Shown here piece by piece: positions 41,503-50,225 of a stretch of 64,000 bases of DNA (positions are counted from its first letter, which is position 1; every line of letters starts with the position of its first letter). Source of the DNA: CALJTV01 sp034435835 (GTDB lineage Bacteria; Chloroflexota; Dehalococcoidia; GIF9; UBA5629); assembly GCA_034435835.1 (NCBI GenBank), contig DAOTWF010000017.1, forward strand, positions 1 to 64,000. Direction: 5' to 3'. The position numbers and the translations under genes were made by a program. Under the pieces are notes generated by a model, which was not told the DNA's origin, did no database searches, and saw only the letters and a program-made list of their open reading frames with translations.

Positions 41503-42953
41503 CCCTGCGCCCTCTCCTGAAACTCGTGATAGCCGATGAAGCGGGCTAGCGCCCGGGTGGCGCTTACCTGCGATAGATAACTGGGCACGCCCGCCAGGGC
41601 GAACTTCAGCCGCAGCTCGGCGGCTGCCCTCATGCCGTTGGGGTCATTGGTCGGGGCGTTCACCGCTACTACAAATGGCTTACCGAATTGGTTTTTCTTG
41701 GCAAACTCGATGATAAATTCCTCCACCTGCCGGCTCCCCTCCTCGAAGTTCGGCGGACCGTTATCGCCATTATCACCGTTATGGGGATAACGGTCAGCGA
41801 TGACCAGGTCGATAGCCGGGTCAGCCACCGCTATCTCGATGCAGCGGCGGAACATCTCCAGATTATGCTGCACCAGCCAGACGTCCAGCGGGTTCCTGAT
41901 GCTGTTACCCGCCAGCGGGATGAACTCCGCCAGCTTCCTTCTGGTCTCCTCGGCGAGGGTGGGCACGGTGAGCCCATCGCGGCTGCAGATGTCAGCCATA
42001 GCCACAGCGTTGCCACCGCCGCCGCCCAGAAGCAGCACCCGCCTGCTCAGGAGCGGCTTCAGATGCAGGAAAAGCAGCGCCACATCCGCCATCTCCTCCA
42101 GCGAGTTCACCCTGATGGCGCCGGTCTGGACAAAGAAGGCGTCCCATATCCTCGCCTCCCCCGCCATCGAGGCGGTGTGCGAGGCAGCAGCCCTAGCGCC
42201 GGACTCGGTGAGCCCGCCCTTCCAGACGATCACCGGCTTGGTGCGGTTGATCTCCCTCACCAGCCTGGTAAACCGGTTCCCGTCCTTCATCCCCTCAAGG
42301 TACATGGCGATGATGCCGGTATCGGGGTCTTCAGCAAGATATTCCAGAAAGTCCAGCGCCTGAAGTCCACGGGCATTGCCGAAGCTGATCACCTTGCTGA
42401 AATAAACGCCTAGTTCCTGTGCATACCTGATGAGTATCTCACCGTGCCCGCCGCTCTGGGAAAGGAAGGCAAGCTTCCCCACGCCTCTCGGCGGTGCCCC
42501 CCAGGCAGTGAACTTGCTTGCCGGCACATAAAGCCCCATGCAGTTTGGTCCTACTACCCGCAGATTTCCCCGCTTGATGATCTCGGTTATCTTGGCCTCG
42601 AGCTGGCGCCCCTCCTCCTCCTGCGTCTCGCTGAAGCCGGAGCTGAAGATATGCACGTTCTTCACCCCGGCAGTGATGCAGTCCTCCAGCACCTCCAGCA
42701 CCCGCCTCGCCGGCACTGACACGATGACCATCTCGGGCGGCTCCGGTATCTCCTTTACGCTAGGGTAAGCCTTCACCCCGTGCACCTCGTTGCTGGCTTT
42801 GGGGTTCACGGCATAGACATCACCGGGAAAGCCCACCTTCTTCAGCCGCCTGATGAAAGCATGTCCACCCCACCCCTGAGGGTTGGTGGAAACTCCCACC
42901 ACCGCCACCGAACGCGGAAAAAACATACTGTAAAGCTCTTCCAGTTTACTCAT
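41499..42953 (-). CDS. NDP-forming acyl-CoA synthetase alpha-type protein
   Basis: 484 residues. The CoA-binding domain (residues 10-130, RSVAVVGVSTNPQGWGGHAF, VYAVNPKASNEVHGVKAYPS) is followed by two ligase-type domains (GPNCMGLYVP, LSQSGGHGEILIRYAQELG, ISFGNARG). The phosphohistidine motif is SHTASMAGE. The ATP-grasp beta part found in full ADP-forming synthetases is absent, so it either needs a separate beta subunit (not seen here) or acts differently. It may recover ATP from acyl-CoA during fermentation or degradation. Confidence 0.87.
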   Translation of the reverse strand: MSKLEELYSMFFPRSVAVVGVSTNPQGWGGHAFIRRLKKVGFPGDVYAVNPKASNEVHGVKAYPSVKEIPEPPEMVIVSVPARRVLEVLEDCITAGVKNVHIFSSGFSETQEEEGRQLEAKITEIIKRGNLRVVGPNCMGLYVPASKFTAWGAPPRGVGKLAFLSQSGGHGEILIRYAQELGVYFSKVISFGNARGLQALDFLEYLAEDPDTGIIAMYLEGMKDGNRFTRLVREINRTKPVIVWKGGLTESGARAAASHTASMAGEARIWDAFFVQTGAIRVNSLEEMADVALLFLHLKPLLSRRVLLLGGGGGNAVAMADICSRDGLTVPTLAEETRRKLAEFIPLAGNSIRNPLDVWLVQHNLEMFRRCIEIAVADPAIDLVIADRYPHNGDNGDNGPPNFEEGSRQVEEFIIEFAKKNQFGKPFVVAVNAPTNDPNGMRAAAELRLKFALAGVPSYLSQVSATRALARFIGYHEFQERAQG

Positions 42954-43088
42954 AAGCCAGCCCTTTCTTTAAGTCAAAGACTTATGGTACAACAGGTCCT
43001 GCCTGTCGGGCAAACCACGCCCCAAGCCAGAAGGAAGACACCGACAAAACAGTCTGCTTACAAAAAACTACCGTGAGAGTACTTCAGG

Positions 43089-43733
43089 CTACCTGACTAC
43101 CTCGCAGACATCGCCCACCGGGCGTCTGTCCCTGGTGGGGCTTTCCGCCGGGTAGCCCACAGGGATGAGGGCGACGATGTCCATGTCCTGCGGCACATCG
43201 AGAATTTTTTCTACCTCCCCCTTCGCCACCGACAGCGGACCGGTCATCCAGGTGGCGCCCAGCCCCTTCTGGTGCAGCACCAGCAGCAGGTAGGCTATGG
43301 CTGCCGATACCGACTGCAGGCGCGGGTTTAGCGCGCTGCCCCACTGGAGCATTTCAGCCGCCTTTTCATCCGTCTTTGCCCGTTCGACAAGGACTTTCTC
43401 CCGCGGATATTCCCTCCGCCAAACGCCTACGGCGATCATTGCCGGCGCTTTGGCAAGCAGGTTTTCGCGCGGAAGAGGGAAGGCTGCCATCCCCTGCTGC
43501 TGGAACCACGAAGCCATAAGCCTCATGCCCCGCGCCACCACATCGGCAATGGCTTTGATTTTCTCCCTGTTCAGGATTATGTAAAAATGCCAGTTCTGTG
43601 CGTTGGCGCCATTCGGTGCCCAGGTGGCAAGCTCCACCGCCTGCCACAGCAGCTCCTCCGGCACTGGCTTGTCCTCCCAGACGCGGATGGAGCGGCGCGT
43701 CTTGATAAGTCCGGCTAAATCCTCGGTATTCAT
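43089..43733 (-). CDS. Nitroreductase family flavoprotein
   Basis: 214 residues from the ATG at 43733, chosen because GGAGG lies 6 bases before it; an in-frame TTG two codons upstream is weaker. The FMN-binding features are the TRRSIRVWEDKPVPEELL beginning, the ATWAPNGANAQNWHF segment and the C-terminal LGATWMTGPL and LIPVGYPAE. The family reduces nitroaromatics, quinones or enones with NAD(P)H. It is 23 bases from the FMN-reductase gene, upstream on the same strand. A second paralogue is at 60092-60682. Confidence 0.9.
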   Translation of the reverse strand: MNTEDLAGLIKTRRSIRVWEDKPVPEELLWQAVELATWAPNGANAQNWHFYIILNREKIKAIADVVARGMRLMASWFQQQGMAAFPLPRENLLAKAPAMIAVGVWRREYPREKVLVERAKTDEKAAEMLQWGSALNPRLQSVSAAIAYLLLVLHQKGLGATWMTGPLSVAKGEVEKILDVPQDMDIVALIPVGYPAESPTRDRRPVGDVCEVVR

Positions 43734-43756
43734 GTGCAACCTCCTTTTCCGGCGCT

Positions 43757-44308
43757 TCAGCCCTGCGAAGCTAGCAACACCTCAGCCATCCTGCGCCCCA
43801 TGTCTTTAGCCTGCTCGATGAGTTCCGTCTGCGCCTTCGGGTCGGCGTCCCGCTCGCCGGTGGCGGCGATGGTGAACACCTGTATCTCCGGTGAGCGCAC
43901 AAACTTCCTCAGCTCCCCCACCGTCTCTTCGTGCCCCCTGCGGTTGGCTATGGCAATGAGCCCGGCGCACTTCGGCTGCGCTCTTCTATTGTGCGTGAAC
44001 AGGAAAAAGCTCCTGTCCATGAAAGCCTTTATCTGGGCGGACACGGTGCCAAAATACACCGGGCTGGCGATGATGACGCCGTCGGCGGTGGCAAACTTCT
44101 CCAGTATCCAGGGCACATCGTCCTTCTGCTGGCACTCGCTGAACGAGGCACAGTTGCTGTGCGCCTGGCAGAAGCCGATTCTGTACTGGTTCAGCACGAT
44201 CTTCTCTGTCTCGATCCCGCGAGAAGCTAGCTCGCCAAGCGCCTGGTCTATCAGATAGTTGCTCACACCGTTCAGCCTGGGGCTGCCCCCGATAGCAAGG
44301 ACCTTCAT
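43757..44308 (-). CDS. NADPH-dependent FMN reductase/flavodoxin-like protein
   Basis: 183 residues. The phosphate-binding loop GGSPRLNGVSNYL near the start and ASPVYFGTVSAQIKAFMDR in the middle identify the flavodoxin-like family. Cys residues in FCQAHSNCASFSECQQKDD give the CxxC-like cluster pattern of iron-sulfur flavoproteins. It may supply reduced FMN or an electron to the downstream nitroreductase. A paralogue is at 50737-51459. Confidence 0.88.
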   Translation of the reverse strand: MKVLAIGGSPRLNGVSNYLIDQALGELASRGIETEKIVLNQYRIGFCQAHSNCASFSECQQKDDVPWILEKFATADGVIIASPVYFGTVSAQIKAFMDRSFFLFTHNRRAQPKCAGLIAIANRRGHEETVGELRKFVRSPEIQVFTIAATGERDADPKAQTELIEQAKDMGRRMAEVLLASQG

Positions 44309-44520
44309 GTTTACCTCCTAAACAAAAGTTACCAGCCACCCATACCTGGCACTCCATAAAGGGTCTGGTACACCTCGTCGGGATGGGTGGTCTGATGGTA
44401 GAAAAGATACACCCAGAACCCGCGCGGGTCAAATGCCTCTTTACCCGCCGTGCTTCAAAAGAGTACAATCAGGCGGTGACCGGGCGCTGCGGCGCGCCGC
44501 ATCAGGAAAGGAGGACAGCC

Positions 44521-45774
44521 ATGCTGGAGGTATTCTTCACACCGGAACAGAGGAAGCTCAAGCAGGAGGTACAGGACTTCGTCAAAAGCGTTCCTCGCCA
44601 GCTCATCCTGGACATGGACGCCGACAAAATCAAGTTCCCCTACGAGTTCGTCAGGGAGGCGGGCAGGAGGAACCTGCTCGGACTCCGCTTCCCCACGAAT
44701 TACGGTGGCAGGGGGCTGGGCTGGGTGGAGGAGCTCATCGCCGTGGGGGAGGTAAGCAAGCTGGGCGTACCCTTCGCCTGCCTCTACAGCATGGTCTCCA
44801 TCGTCGGCGAGGCGCTCACCGTCTTCGGCACCGCAGAGCAGAAGGAGAAGTACTTAAAGCCCATCATCGCCGGCACCAAATGGGCGGGCGAGGCGCTCAC
44901 CGAGCCCAGGGGCGGCTCCGACTTCTTCGGCGCCACCACCATGGCTAGAAAGAAGGGTGACTACTATTACCTCACCGGCCAGAAACGCTTCGTGGTCGGT
45001 GCTGAAGGCGCCGACTTCTTCCTAGTCTTCGCCGTCACCAACCCGGGCGGCGGACGCGATGCCATCAGCGCCTTTATAGTGGAGCGCGATTTCGGCGTGG
45101 AGGTCAGGCACGTCTACGGGCTCATGGGCTGCCGCGGCACCGGCACTGGAAGACTGGTCTTTAGGGAGACGCCCGTCCCCGAGAAAAACCTCGTCGGCGG
45201 CGAGAACCAGGGCGCCAAGGTATTCTACAGGCTCATGGTGCCGGAGAGGCTGGTCTCCGGCGGCATAGACGGCGCCAGAGCTGTCCTGGAGATAGCAGCG
45301 CGCTATGCTGACAAGCGCCATGCCTTCGGTCAGCCCATCCGGGAGTTCGAGGGCGTCAGCTTCAAGATAGCCGATTGCATCACCAAGCTCGACGCCGTTG
45401 ATGCCCTGGCATATGCCGTCGCCAGGACCATTGACGAAAACGTAGGCACCCCCGGCTACCAGAGGAGGCTGGTCTCCGAGGTCAAAAAACTGGCGACGCA
45501 GGTACAGTGGGAGGTGGTCAACGATGCCATGCAGATACTCGGCGGCATCGGCTACACCAATATCTACCCCGTGGAGCGGGCGCTGAGGGAAGCCAGGCTG
45601 GCGATGATCTGGACGGGCACTAACGAAATCATGAACCTAATCATCCAGCACGAATACTATAAAGAGATACTGGCTAAAGGCGTGGAGGGCAGGGACATCG
45701 AAGCCGACGTCGCCTTGAGCGAAGACCAATTAGCCGAGGAGAAGGTCTATCAGCCCGAGCCAGTAGAGCCATAG
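44521..45774 (+). CDS. Acyl-CoA dehydrogenase
   Basis: 417 residues, start fixed by AAAGGAGGAC before ATG 44521. The usual ACAD signatures are there: GEALTEPRGGSDFFG, the FAD-binding region ITGQKRFVVG-like LTGQKRFVVG, and QILGGIGYTNIYPVERALR. At the usual catalytic position (YEGT in butyryl-CoA dehydrogenase) it has WTGT, so that Glu is absent. Glu242 in VPERLVSGG sits where isovaleryl-CoA dehydrogenase keeps its base. It probably oxidises a branched-chain, aromatic-side-chain or long acyl-CoA, fitting the neighbouring CoA-metabolism genes. Confidence 0.92.
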   Translation: MLEVFFTPEQRKLKQEVQDFVKSVPRQLILDMDADKIKFPYEFVREAGRRNLLGLRFPTNYGGRGLGWVEELIAVGEVSKLGVPFACLYSMVSIVGEALTVFGTAEQKEKYLKPIIAGTKWAGEALTEPRGGSDFFGATTMARKKGDYYYLTGQKRFVVGAEGADFFLVFAVTNPGGGRDAISAFIVERDFGVEVRHVYGLMGCRGTGTGRLVFRETPVPEKNLVGGENQGAKVFYRLMVPERLVSGGIDGARAVLEIAARYADKRHAFGQPIREFEGVSFKIADCITKLDAVDALAYAVARTIDENVGTPGYQRRLVSEVKKLATQVQWEVVNDAMQILGGIGYTNIYPVERALREARLAMIWTGTNEIMNLIIQHEYYKEILAKGVEGRDIEADVALSEDQLAEEKVYQPEPVEP

Positions 45775-45811
45775 GAGCGCCCACCGCTCCTGCCTCCGTC
45801 ACCCGCAGGAC

Positions 45812-45837
45812 GCAGCGGAGTACCCCGCTTCCGCTGC
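45812..45837 (+). repeat. Hairpin in the gap after acyl-CoA dehydrogenase
   Basis: GCAGCGGA (45812-45819) pairs with TCCGCTGC (45830-45837). No T-tract follows. A weaker GGAGCG/CGCTCC hairpin lies at 45774-45790. These may slow transcription after the ACAD gene. Otherwise the 150 bases before the arsR promoter hold nothing recognised. Confidence 0.4.
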
Positions 45838-45927
45838 AGTGTCAGAGGTCTGTCAAGTTGCCAGCGACAGGGGTCTGCACCATCCCGAAGCTGTTTCCAC
45901 ACAAATTGACAAACAGCCCAGTGGCGG

Positions 45928-45956
45928 TTGACACGCTGCGCCGATATCTATATAAT
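45928..45956 (+). promoter_or_regulatory. Consensus promoter of the arsenic operon
   Basis: Perfect TTGACA (45928-45933), 17-base spacer, perfect TATAAT (45951-45956). The start of transcription is expected near 45963, leaving only about 25 bases of leader before arsR. Confidence 0.85.
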
Positions 45957-45964
45957 ATGCAAAA

Positions 45965-45980
45965 ATGCGAAAAGACGCAT
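45965..45980 (+). promoter_or_regulatory. Candidate ArsR operator
   Basis: ATGCG-AAAAGA-CGCAT is a perfect short inverted repeat just after the -10 and covering the expected transcription start, within a wider palindrome-like run from ATATGC to GCATAT. A bound ArsR dimer here would block its own operon. Confidence 0.6.
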
Positions 45981-45987
45981 ATAAACG

Positions 45988-46347
45988 ATGAGGGAGCTGC
46001 TAAAGGTATTTAAGGCGCTTTCGGATGAGACCAGGCTGAGGATACTGAACTTGCTGCTGGAGCGGGAGTGCTGTGTCTGCGAGGTGATGGAGGTGCTGGG
46101 CATCTCGCAATCGCGCGCCTCGCGGAACCTGAGCGCTCTTTATGACGCCGGGTTACTCAAGCTGAGGCGTGTGGGGCTGTGGGCGCTGTACTCCATAGAT
46201 AGAGAAGGGCTTGAGGAGCACTATCAGGACATCGTGGAGGCGGTGAGGAAAGGGCTGAAGCACAATGCCGTAGCTGCCCGGGACAGGGAGCGGCTGAAGG
46301 GCACAAAGCGGCTGGTGCCCGATTGTTTCGTACTGAAGGAGAGCTAG
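45988..46347 (+). CDS. arsR: ArsR-family arsenic-responsive repressor
   Basis: 119 residues. The winged-helix core KALSDETRLRILNLLL and ISQSRASRNLSALYDAGLL are standard. The arsenic site ECCVCEV (Cys28, Cys29, Cys31) matches the ELCVCDL type of As(III) sensors. Binding of arsenite would release it from the palindrome at 45965 and start the operon. There is no clear Shine-Dalgarno in the short leader. Confidence 0.92.
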   Translation: MRELLKVFKALSDETRLRILNLLLERECCVCEVMEVLGISQSRASRNLSALYDAGLLKLRRVGLWALYSIDREGLEEHYQDIVEAVRKGLKHNAVAARDRERLKGTKRLVPDCFVLKES

Positions 46348-46352
46348 CGACC

Positions 46353-47405
46353 GTGGATATAGTTATAAACGCACTGATGGGTGGGGTGCTGGCGCTCAAG
46401 GACTACATCGCCCTGCACGTGCTAACGTGCCTGATACCAGCATTCCTGCTGGCGGGCGGCATAGTGAACTTCATGGCGCGGGAGAGCATCATTAGCTATC
46501 TGGGCACCGCAGCAAGGAAGATGACCGCCTTCGGCATCGCCGCCGGCGGCAGCTTTTTCGTCGCCGTCTGCTCCTGCACCGTCATTCCCGTTGCCAGCGG
46601 CATCTATTATGGCGGCGCTGGCATCGGTCCCGCTTTCATCATCCTCTGGGTGGCACCGGCTGCCAACATCCTGGCACTGGTATACACCGGCTCGATACTG
46701 GGGACGAAGATGGTCATCGCCAGGCTGGTGAGCGCTTTGCTGATGTCCTTCGCCGTGGGCTTGGTGATGGCTTACGCCTTCCGCCGCGAGGAGAAGGAGC
46801 GGGTGCCGGCATTCCAGACAAACGCTGGCAGGACGGCGCTGATAGACCGCAGTCCGCTCATCCTGCTGGTGCTGCTGGTGCTGTGGCTGCTGGCACCGAA
46901 CTACATCGTTACCAAAGGACCATACTGGCATAAGGTGGTAGTGTGGGCGGTGGGGCTGGCGATAGTGGCGGTCTACGTCTGGAAAGCCATCCAGCTTGAA
47001 AAGATTAAGTCTTGGCTCAGGGAGACATGGTGGTTTGTGCGCGTGATATTCCCGCTGCTGCTATTAGGAGTGTTCATCGTGGGCATCATCGGCGCGCTGC
47101 TGCCCCAGCAATGGATCGAGACCTGGCTGGGTGGGGCAGGGCTGAGGCAGTCTTTTCTTGCCACCCTGATAGGCGCCATCAGCTACATTGCCACGATGAC
47201 CGAGGCACCCTTCGTGGACACGCTGATGGGTCTGGGCATGGGCAAGGGTCCAGCGCTGGCGCTACTCCTCACCGGTCCCGGCATCAGTCTACCTAATTGG
47301 CTGGCTATCGCCAGTGCCTTCGGGACGAAGAAGGCACTGGTGTATATCTCCACGATAATCGTCCTAGGAACGCTGGTCGGCTATATAGCCGGCTATATTC
47401 TGTAG
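46353..47405 (+). CDS. arsP: ArsP-type permease (DUF318) for organoarsenicals
   Basis: 350 residues, about eight membrane helices in two halves split by a charged loop (RREEKERVPAFQTN). VAVCSCTVIPVASGIYYGGAG carries the Cys pair of this permease family, and both halves have the LLTGPGISLPNW and WVAPAANIL motifs. ArsP exports trivalent methylated or aromatic arsenicals. GTG 46353 is the preferred start because AAGGAGA precedes it and the ORF then begins just after arsR; a TTG further up would overlap arsR. Confidence 0.85.
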   Translation: MDIVINALMGGVLALKDYIALHVLTCLIPAFLLAGGIVNFMARESIISYLGTAARKMTAFGIAAGGSFFVAVCSCTVIPVASGIYYGGAGIGPAFIILWVAPAANILALVYTGSILGTKMVIARLVSALLMSFAVGLVMAYAFRREEKERVPAFQTNAGRTALIDRSPLILLVLLVLWLLAPNYIVTKGPYWHKVVVWAVGLAIVAVYVWKAIQLEKIKSWLRETWWFVRVIFPLLLLGVFIVGIIGALLPQQWIETWLGGAGLRQSFLATLIGAISYIATMTEAPFVDTLMGLGMGKGPALALLLTGPGISLPNWLAIASAFGTKKALVYISTIIVLGTLVGYIAGYIL

Positions 47406-47420
47406 AAGGAGGTGAAGGCT

Positions 47421-47681
47421 GTGGATATTAAAGTGCTCGGTGCGGGCTGCGCCAGATGCCAGCAACTGGGGAAGACGGTGAAGGAGGTGGTGAAGGAACT
47501 GGGCATCAACGCCGCAGTGGAGGAGGTGAAGGACTTTAAGGAGTTTATGAAGTATAATGTGGTGATGACGCCCGGGCTGGTGATAAACGGGCAGGCGGTG
47601 AGCAGCGGCAAGGTGCTCTCTAAAGCCGAGGTCACCCAGCTCATCATCAACGCCCTGGACAAGGAGGAGAAGAAAGGCTGA
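47421..47681 (+). CDS. Thioredoxin-like small redox protein (MTH895/TM0996 type)
   Basis: 86 residues. The glutaredoxin-like fold begins MDIKVLGAGCARCQQLGKTV with redox pair Cys10/Cys13 and keeps the cis-Pro in VVMTPGLVINGQAV. These one-domain proteins often sit beside ArsP/DUF318 permeases and may reduce arsenicals or the permease cysteines. GAAGGAGG lies 8 bases before GTG 47421. Confidence 0.88.
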   Translation: MDIKVLGAGCARCQQLGKTVKEVVKELGINAAVEEVKDFKEFMKYNVVMTPGLVINGQAVSSGKVLSKAEVTQLIINALDKEEKKG

Positions 47682-47726
47682 AAGCCAGCCTGAAAAGGAC
47701 AGCCTTATAACACGGGGGATGACACT

Positions 47727-48278
47727 ATGCATGGCAGAAAGACTACTGTGCTCATGACGGTGCTATTGCTGTGCGTCGTCCTTGTACTGTTACCTGTAGC
47801 ATGCACAAAAACGGCACCACAGGAAAACGGCGGCGTCACCCCGCAACCACTCACCGGCGATGCCCCTGAGATAGGCAAGCCGGCGCCGGACTTCACCCTG
47901 CAGACGCTGCAGGGCGAGACGGTGACCTTGAGCCAGTACCGGGGAAAGCCGGTGCTGCTCGTCTTCTGGGTGATCTACTGCGAGGGGTGCATCCAGGAGA
48001 TACCGTACCTGCAGGAGTTCTACGATAAGTATGGCAACGAGGTGGTGCTGCTCGCCGTGCATGTGGGCGACGCCAGACCACAGATAGAAAAGCTCCTCAG
48101 CACCCGTCGCATCACCTACCCCATCCTCATAGACGCCGATGAGCGGGTGTGCATCACCTATAGGCACGGCGCCCCCACCACCTTTGCCATAGACAAGGAG
48201 GGGATAATCAGAGCGATAAAGGACGAGGTCTTTCTGAATACCGGCGAAGTCGAAGCCATGTTTCAGAAGATAAAGTAA
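47727..48278 (+). CDS. TlpA/ResA-like thiol-disulfide lipoprotein
   Basis: 183 residues. A lipoprotein signal ends at lipobox PVAC (Cys26). The thioredoxin domain follows from residue 50: APDFTLQTLQGETVTLSQYR, then FWVIYCEGCIQEIPYLQEF with redox pair Cys85/Cys88, and the cis-Pro in HGAPTTFAI. It works on the outer face of the membrane. In this operon it may keep thiols of the permease or of extracytoplasmic As-targets reduced. Confidence 0.88.
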   Translation: MHGRKTTVLMTVLLLCVVLVLLPVACTKTAPQENGGVTPQPLTGDAPEIGKPAPDFTLQTLQGETVTLSQYRGKPVLLVFWVIYCEGCIQEIPYLQEFYDKYGNEVVLLAVHVGDARPQIEKLLSTRRITYPILIDADERVCITYRHGAPTTFAIDKEGIIRAIKDEVFLNTGEVEAMFQKIK

Positions 48279-48323
48279 AATTTCCCCGTTGCCCATACCT
48301 GGATAAAAGCAGTGGAGGAGATA

Positions 48324-49136
48324 ATGAAAAAAGATAAAATCAAGAGAACGGTCAGAGAAGGTTACGGCAGGATAGCCAAAGAAAGAACCTCCTGCTGTGC
48401 CCCTTCAAGCTCCTGCTGCGGCACACCTGCAGCGAAGCTAGACTCCGGTGACACAGAGGCTTCGGTGCTCGCCGAAGCTGATTTGGGCTTGGGCTGTGGC
48501 AACCCCACGGCTCTGGCATCGCTGAAGCCGGGGGAGGTGGTGCTGGACCTGGGCTCGGGCGCCGGCTTCGACTGCTTCCTTGCCGCGGAGAAGGTGGGTA
48601 AGGGGGGGAAAGTCATCGGCGTGGACATGACACCGGAGATGGTGGAGCGCGCCAGAGAGAATGCCCACCGCGGCGGCTACGCAAACGTGGAGTTCAGGCT
48701 GGGCGAGATAGAAAACCTGCCCCTGAAAGATAGCGAGGTGGATGTGGTCATCTCCAACTGCGTCATCAACCTCTCGCCGGAGAAGGAGAGGGTCTTCCGC
48801 GAGGCTTTCAGAGTGCTCAAGCCCGGCGGCAGGATGGTCGTCTCGGATATCGTCACCGCCGTGCCGCTGCCTGATTCAGTGAGGCACTCCGCAACCGCCT
48901 ACATCGCCTGCGTGGCTGGTGCCGCCACCAGGGAGGAGTACATCAGTGCAATAAGGAGGTCCGGCTTTGAAAATGTGGAGGTAGCCTCCGAGATACTCAT
49001 CGCCGGCTGCTGTCCCTCAAGCGACCCCATTGTGCAGGCGCTCTCCGCTGACCCCACCATCCCACCGCACGATTTGCAGAAAGTAAGCGGCAATATCCGC
49101 AGCATAACCGTCACCGCTGTCAAACCGAAAAAATGA
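48324..49136 (+). CDS. arsM: Arsenite S-adenosylmethionine methyltransferase
   Basis: 270 residues. The SAM motif is LDLGSGAGFD (residues 75-84). The As(III)-binding Cys are Cys58 (GLGCGNP), Cys146 (SNCVINLSPEK) and Cys196 (IACVAGA), matching the three essential ArsM cysteines. An N-terminal Cys cluster (SCCAPSSSCCG) resembles that of many ArsM proteins. It methylates arsenite stepwise, giving substrates for ArsP. GGAGG precedes ATG 48324 by five bases, better than the in-frame GTG upstream. Confidence 0.95.
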   Translation: MKKDKIKRTVREGYGRIAKERTSCCAPSSSCCGTPAAKLDSGDTEASVLAEADLGLGCGNPTALASLKPGEVVLDLGSGAGFDCFLAAEKVGKGGKVIGVDMTPEMVERARENAHRGGYANVEFRLGEIENLPLKDSEVDVVISNCVINLSPEKERVFREAFRVLKPGGRMVVSDIVTAVPLPDSVRHSATAYIACVAGAATREEYISAIRRSGFENVEVASEILIAGCCPSSDPIVQALSADPTIPPHDLQKVSGNIRSITVTAVKPKK

Positions 49137-50215
49137 GCAGCCCGCAGAGGACAGGCATTGCCAACCTCCCGCTCCATTACGGGAAGATACCACCGTGGCT
49201 CTTTGAGCGCATGACCAAGCTTGCCCGGGAGGTGGTGCTGGCGATAGCCACCGAGTTCGGCACTCGCGAGGTCTTGAGCCGGCTCTCCGACCCCTTCTGG
49301 TTTCAGGCGTTCGGCTGCGTGCTGGGCTATGACTGGCACTCCAGCGGCGTCACCACCACCGTCTGCGGCGCGCTTAAGGAGGGCTTGAGGGGACTGGAGC
49401 AGGAGACCGGGCTGTTCATCGCCGGCGGCAAGGGAAGGACATCGCGCAAAACGCCCGCCGAGATAGAGCGCTGCGGCAAATTCCTTAAAGTGGACCTGAC
49501 ATCCCTCACCTATGCCAGCCGCATGGCGGCGAAGGTGGACAACTCCGCCCTGCAGGATGGCTACCAGCTCTACCACCACACCTTCTTCTTCACCGTCGAG
49601 GGCTCCTGGGCGGTGGTGCAGCAGGGGATGAACGATAAAAGCCGCTACGCCCGCCGCTACCACTGGCTGGGGGAGAAGGTCACCGACTTCGTCTGCGAGC
49701 CTCACTCCGCCATCTGCTCTCAGGCGAGGGGCACCGTGCTCAACCTGGTCGCCCTTGAAAGCGGTGAGGCGCGCCAGACCATAACACGGGTAATCAGGGA
49801 GGAAAAGCCGGAGAAGGTCGTCACTGAACTCAAGAGGCTGAAGACGCTCAACTTACCCGCCCGCCATCACCTAACGCTGGAGGACATCAATCCGGACAGG
49901 CTGCACAAAGCCATCGTGAGTGCCTGGGAACAACAGCCAGCCAGCTTCGAAAAGCTGCTCAGCCTGGAGGGCATCGGTCCCAAGACGCTCCGCGCCCTGA
50001 GCCTGATATCGGAGCTCATCTACGGTGACCCGGTGAGCCTGCGCGACCCCGCCACCTACAGCTTCGCCCACGGCGGTAAGGATGGCCACCCCTACCCGGT
50101 GGACAGGAAGACCTATGATAAAAGCATAGAGGTACTGCACCGCGCCGTAAAGAAAGCCAGGCTGGGCAACACCGAAAAGCTGGAGGCTTTAAGGCGGCTG
50201 CGGGCATGGCTCTAA
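49133..50215 (+). CDS. DUF763 protein with helix-hairpin-helix
   Basis: 360 residues. The DUF763 features are GIANLPLHYGKIPPWLFERM at the start, the middle block YQLYHHTFFFTVEGSWAVVQ and the motif SLEGIGPKTLRALSLISELIYG, a helix-hairpin-helix likely to bind DNA. The family occurs in archaea and some bacteria and has no settled role, though a nucleic-acid function is suspected. It overlaps arsM by four bases (ATGA) but is probably not an arsenic gene. Confidence 0.88.
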   Translation: MSSPQRTGIANLPLHYGKIPPWLFERMTKLAREVVLAIATEFGTREVLSRLSDPFWFQAFGCVLGYDWHSSGVTTTVCGALKEGLRGLEQETGLFIAGGKGRTSRKTPAEIERCGKFLKVDLTSLTYASRMAAKVDNSALQDGYQLYHHTFFFTVEGSWAVVQQGMNDKSRYARRYHWLGEKVTDFVCEPHSAICSQARGTVLNLVALESGEARQTITRVIREEKPEKVVTELKRLKTLNLPARHHLTLEDINPDRLHKAIVSAWEQQPASFEKLLSLEGIGPKTLRALSLISELIYGDPVSLRDPATYSFAHGGKDGHPYPVDRKTYDKSIEVLHRAVKKARLGNTEKLEALRRLRAWL

Positions 50216-50225
50216 AGGCGCCACA

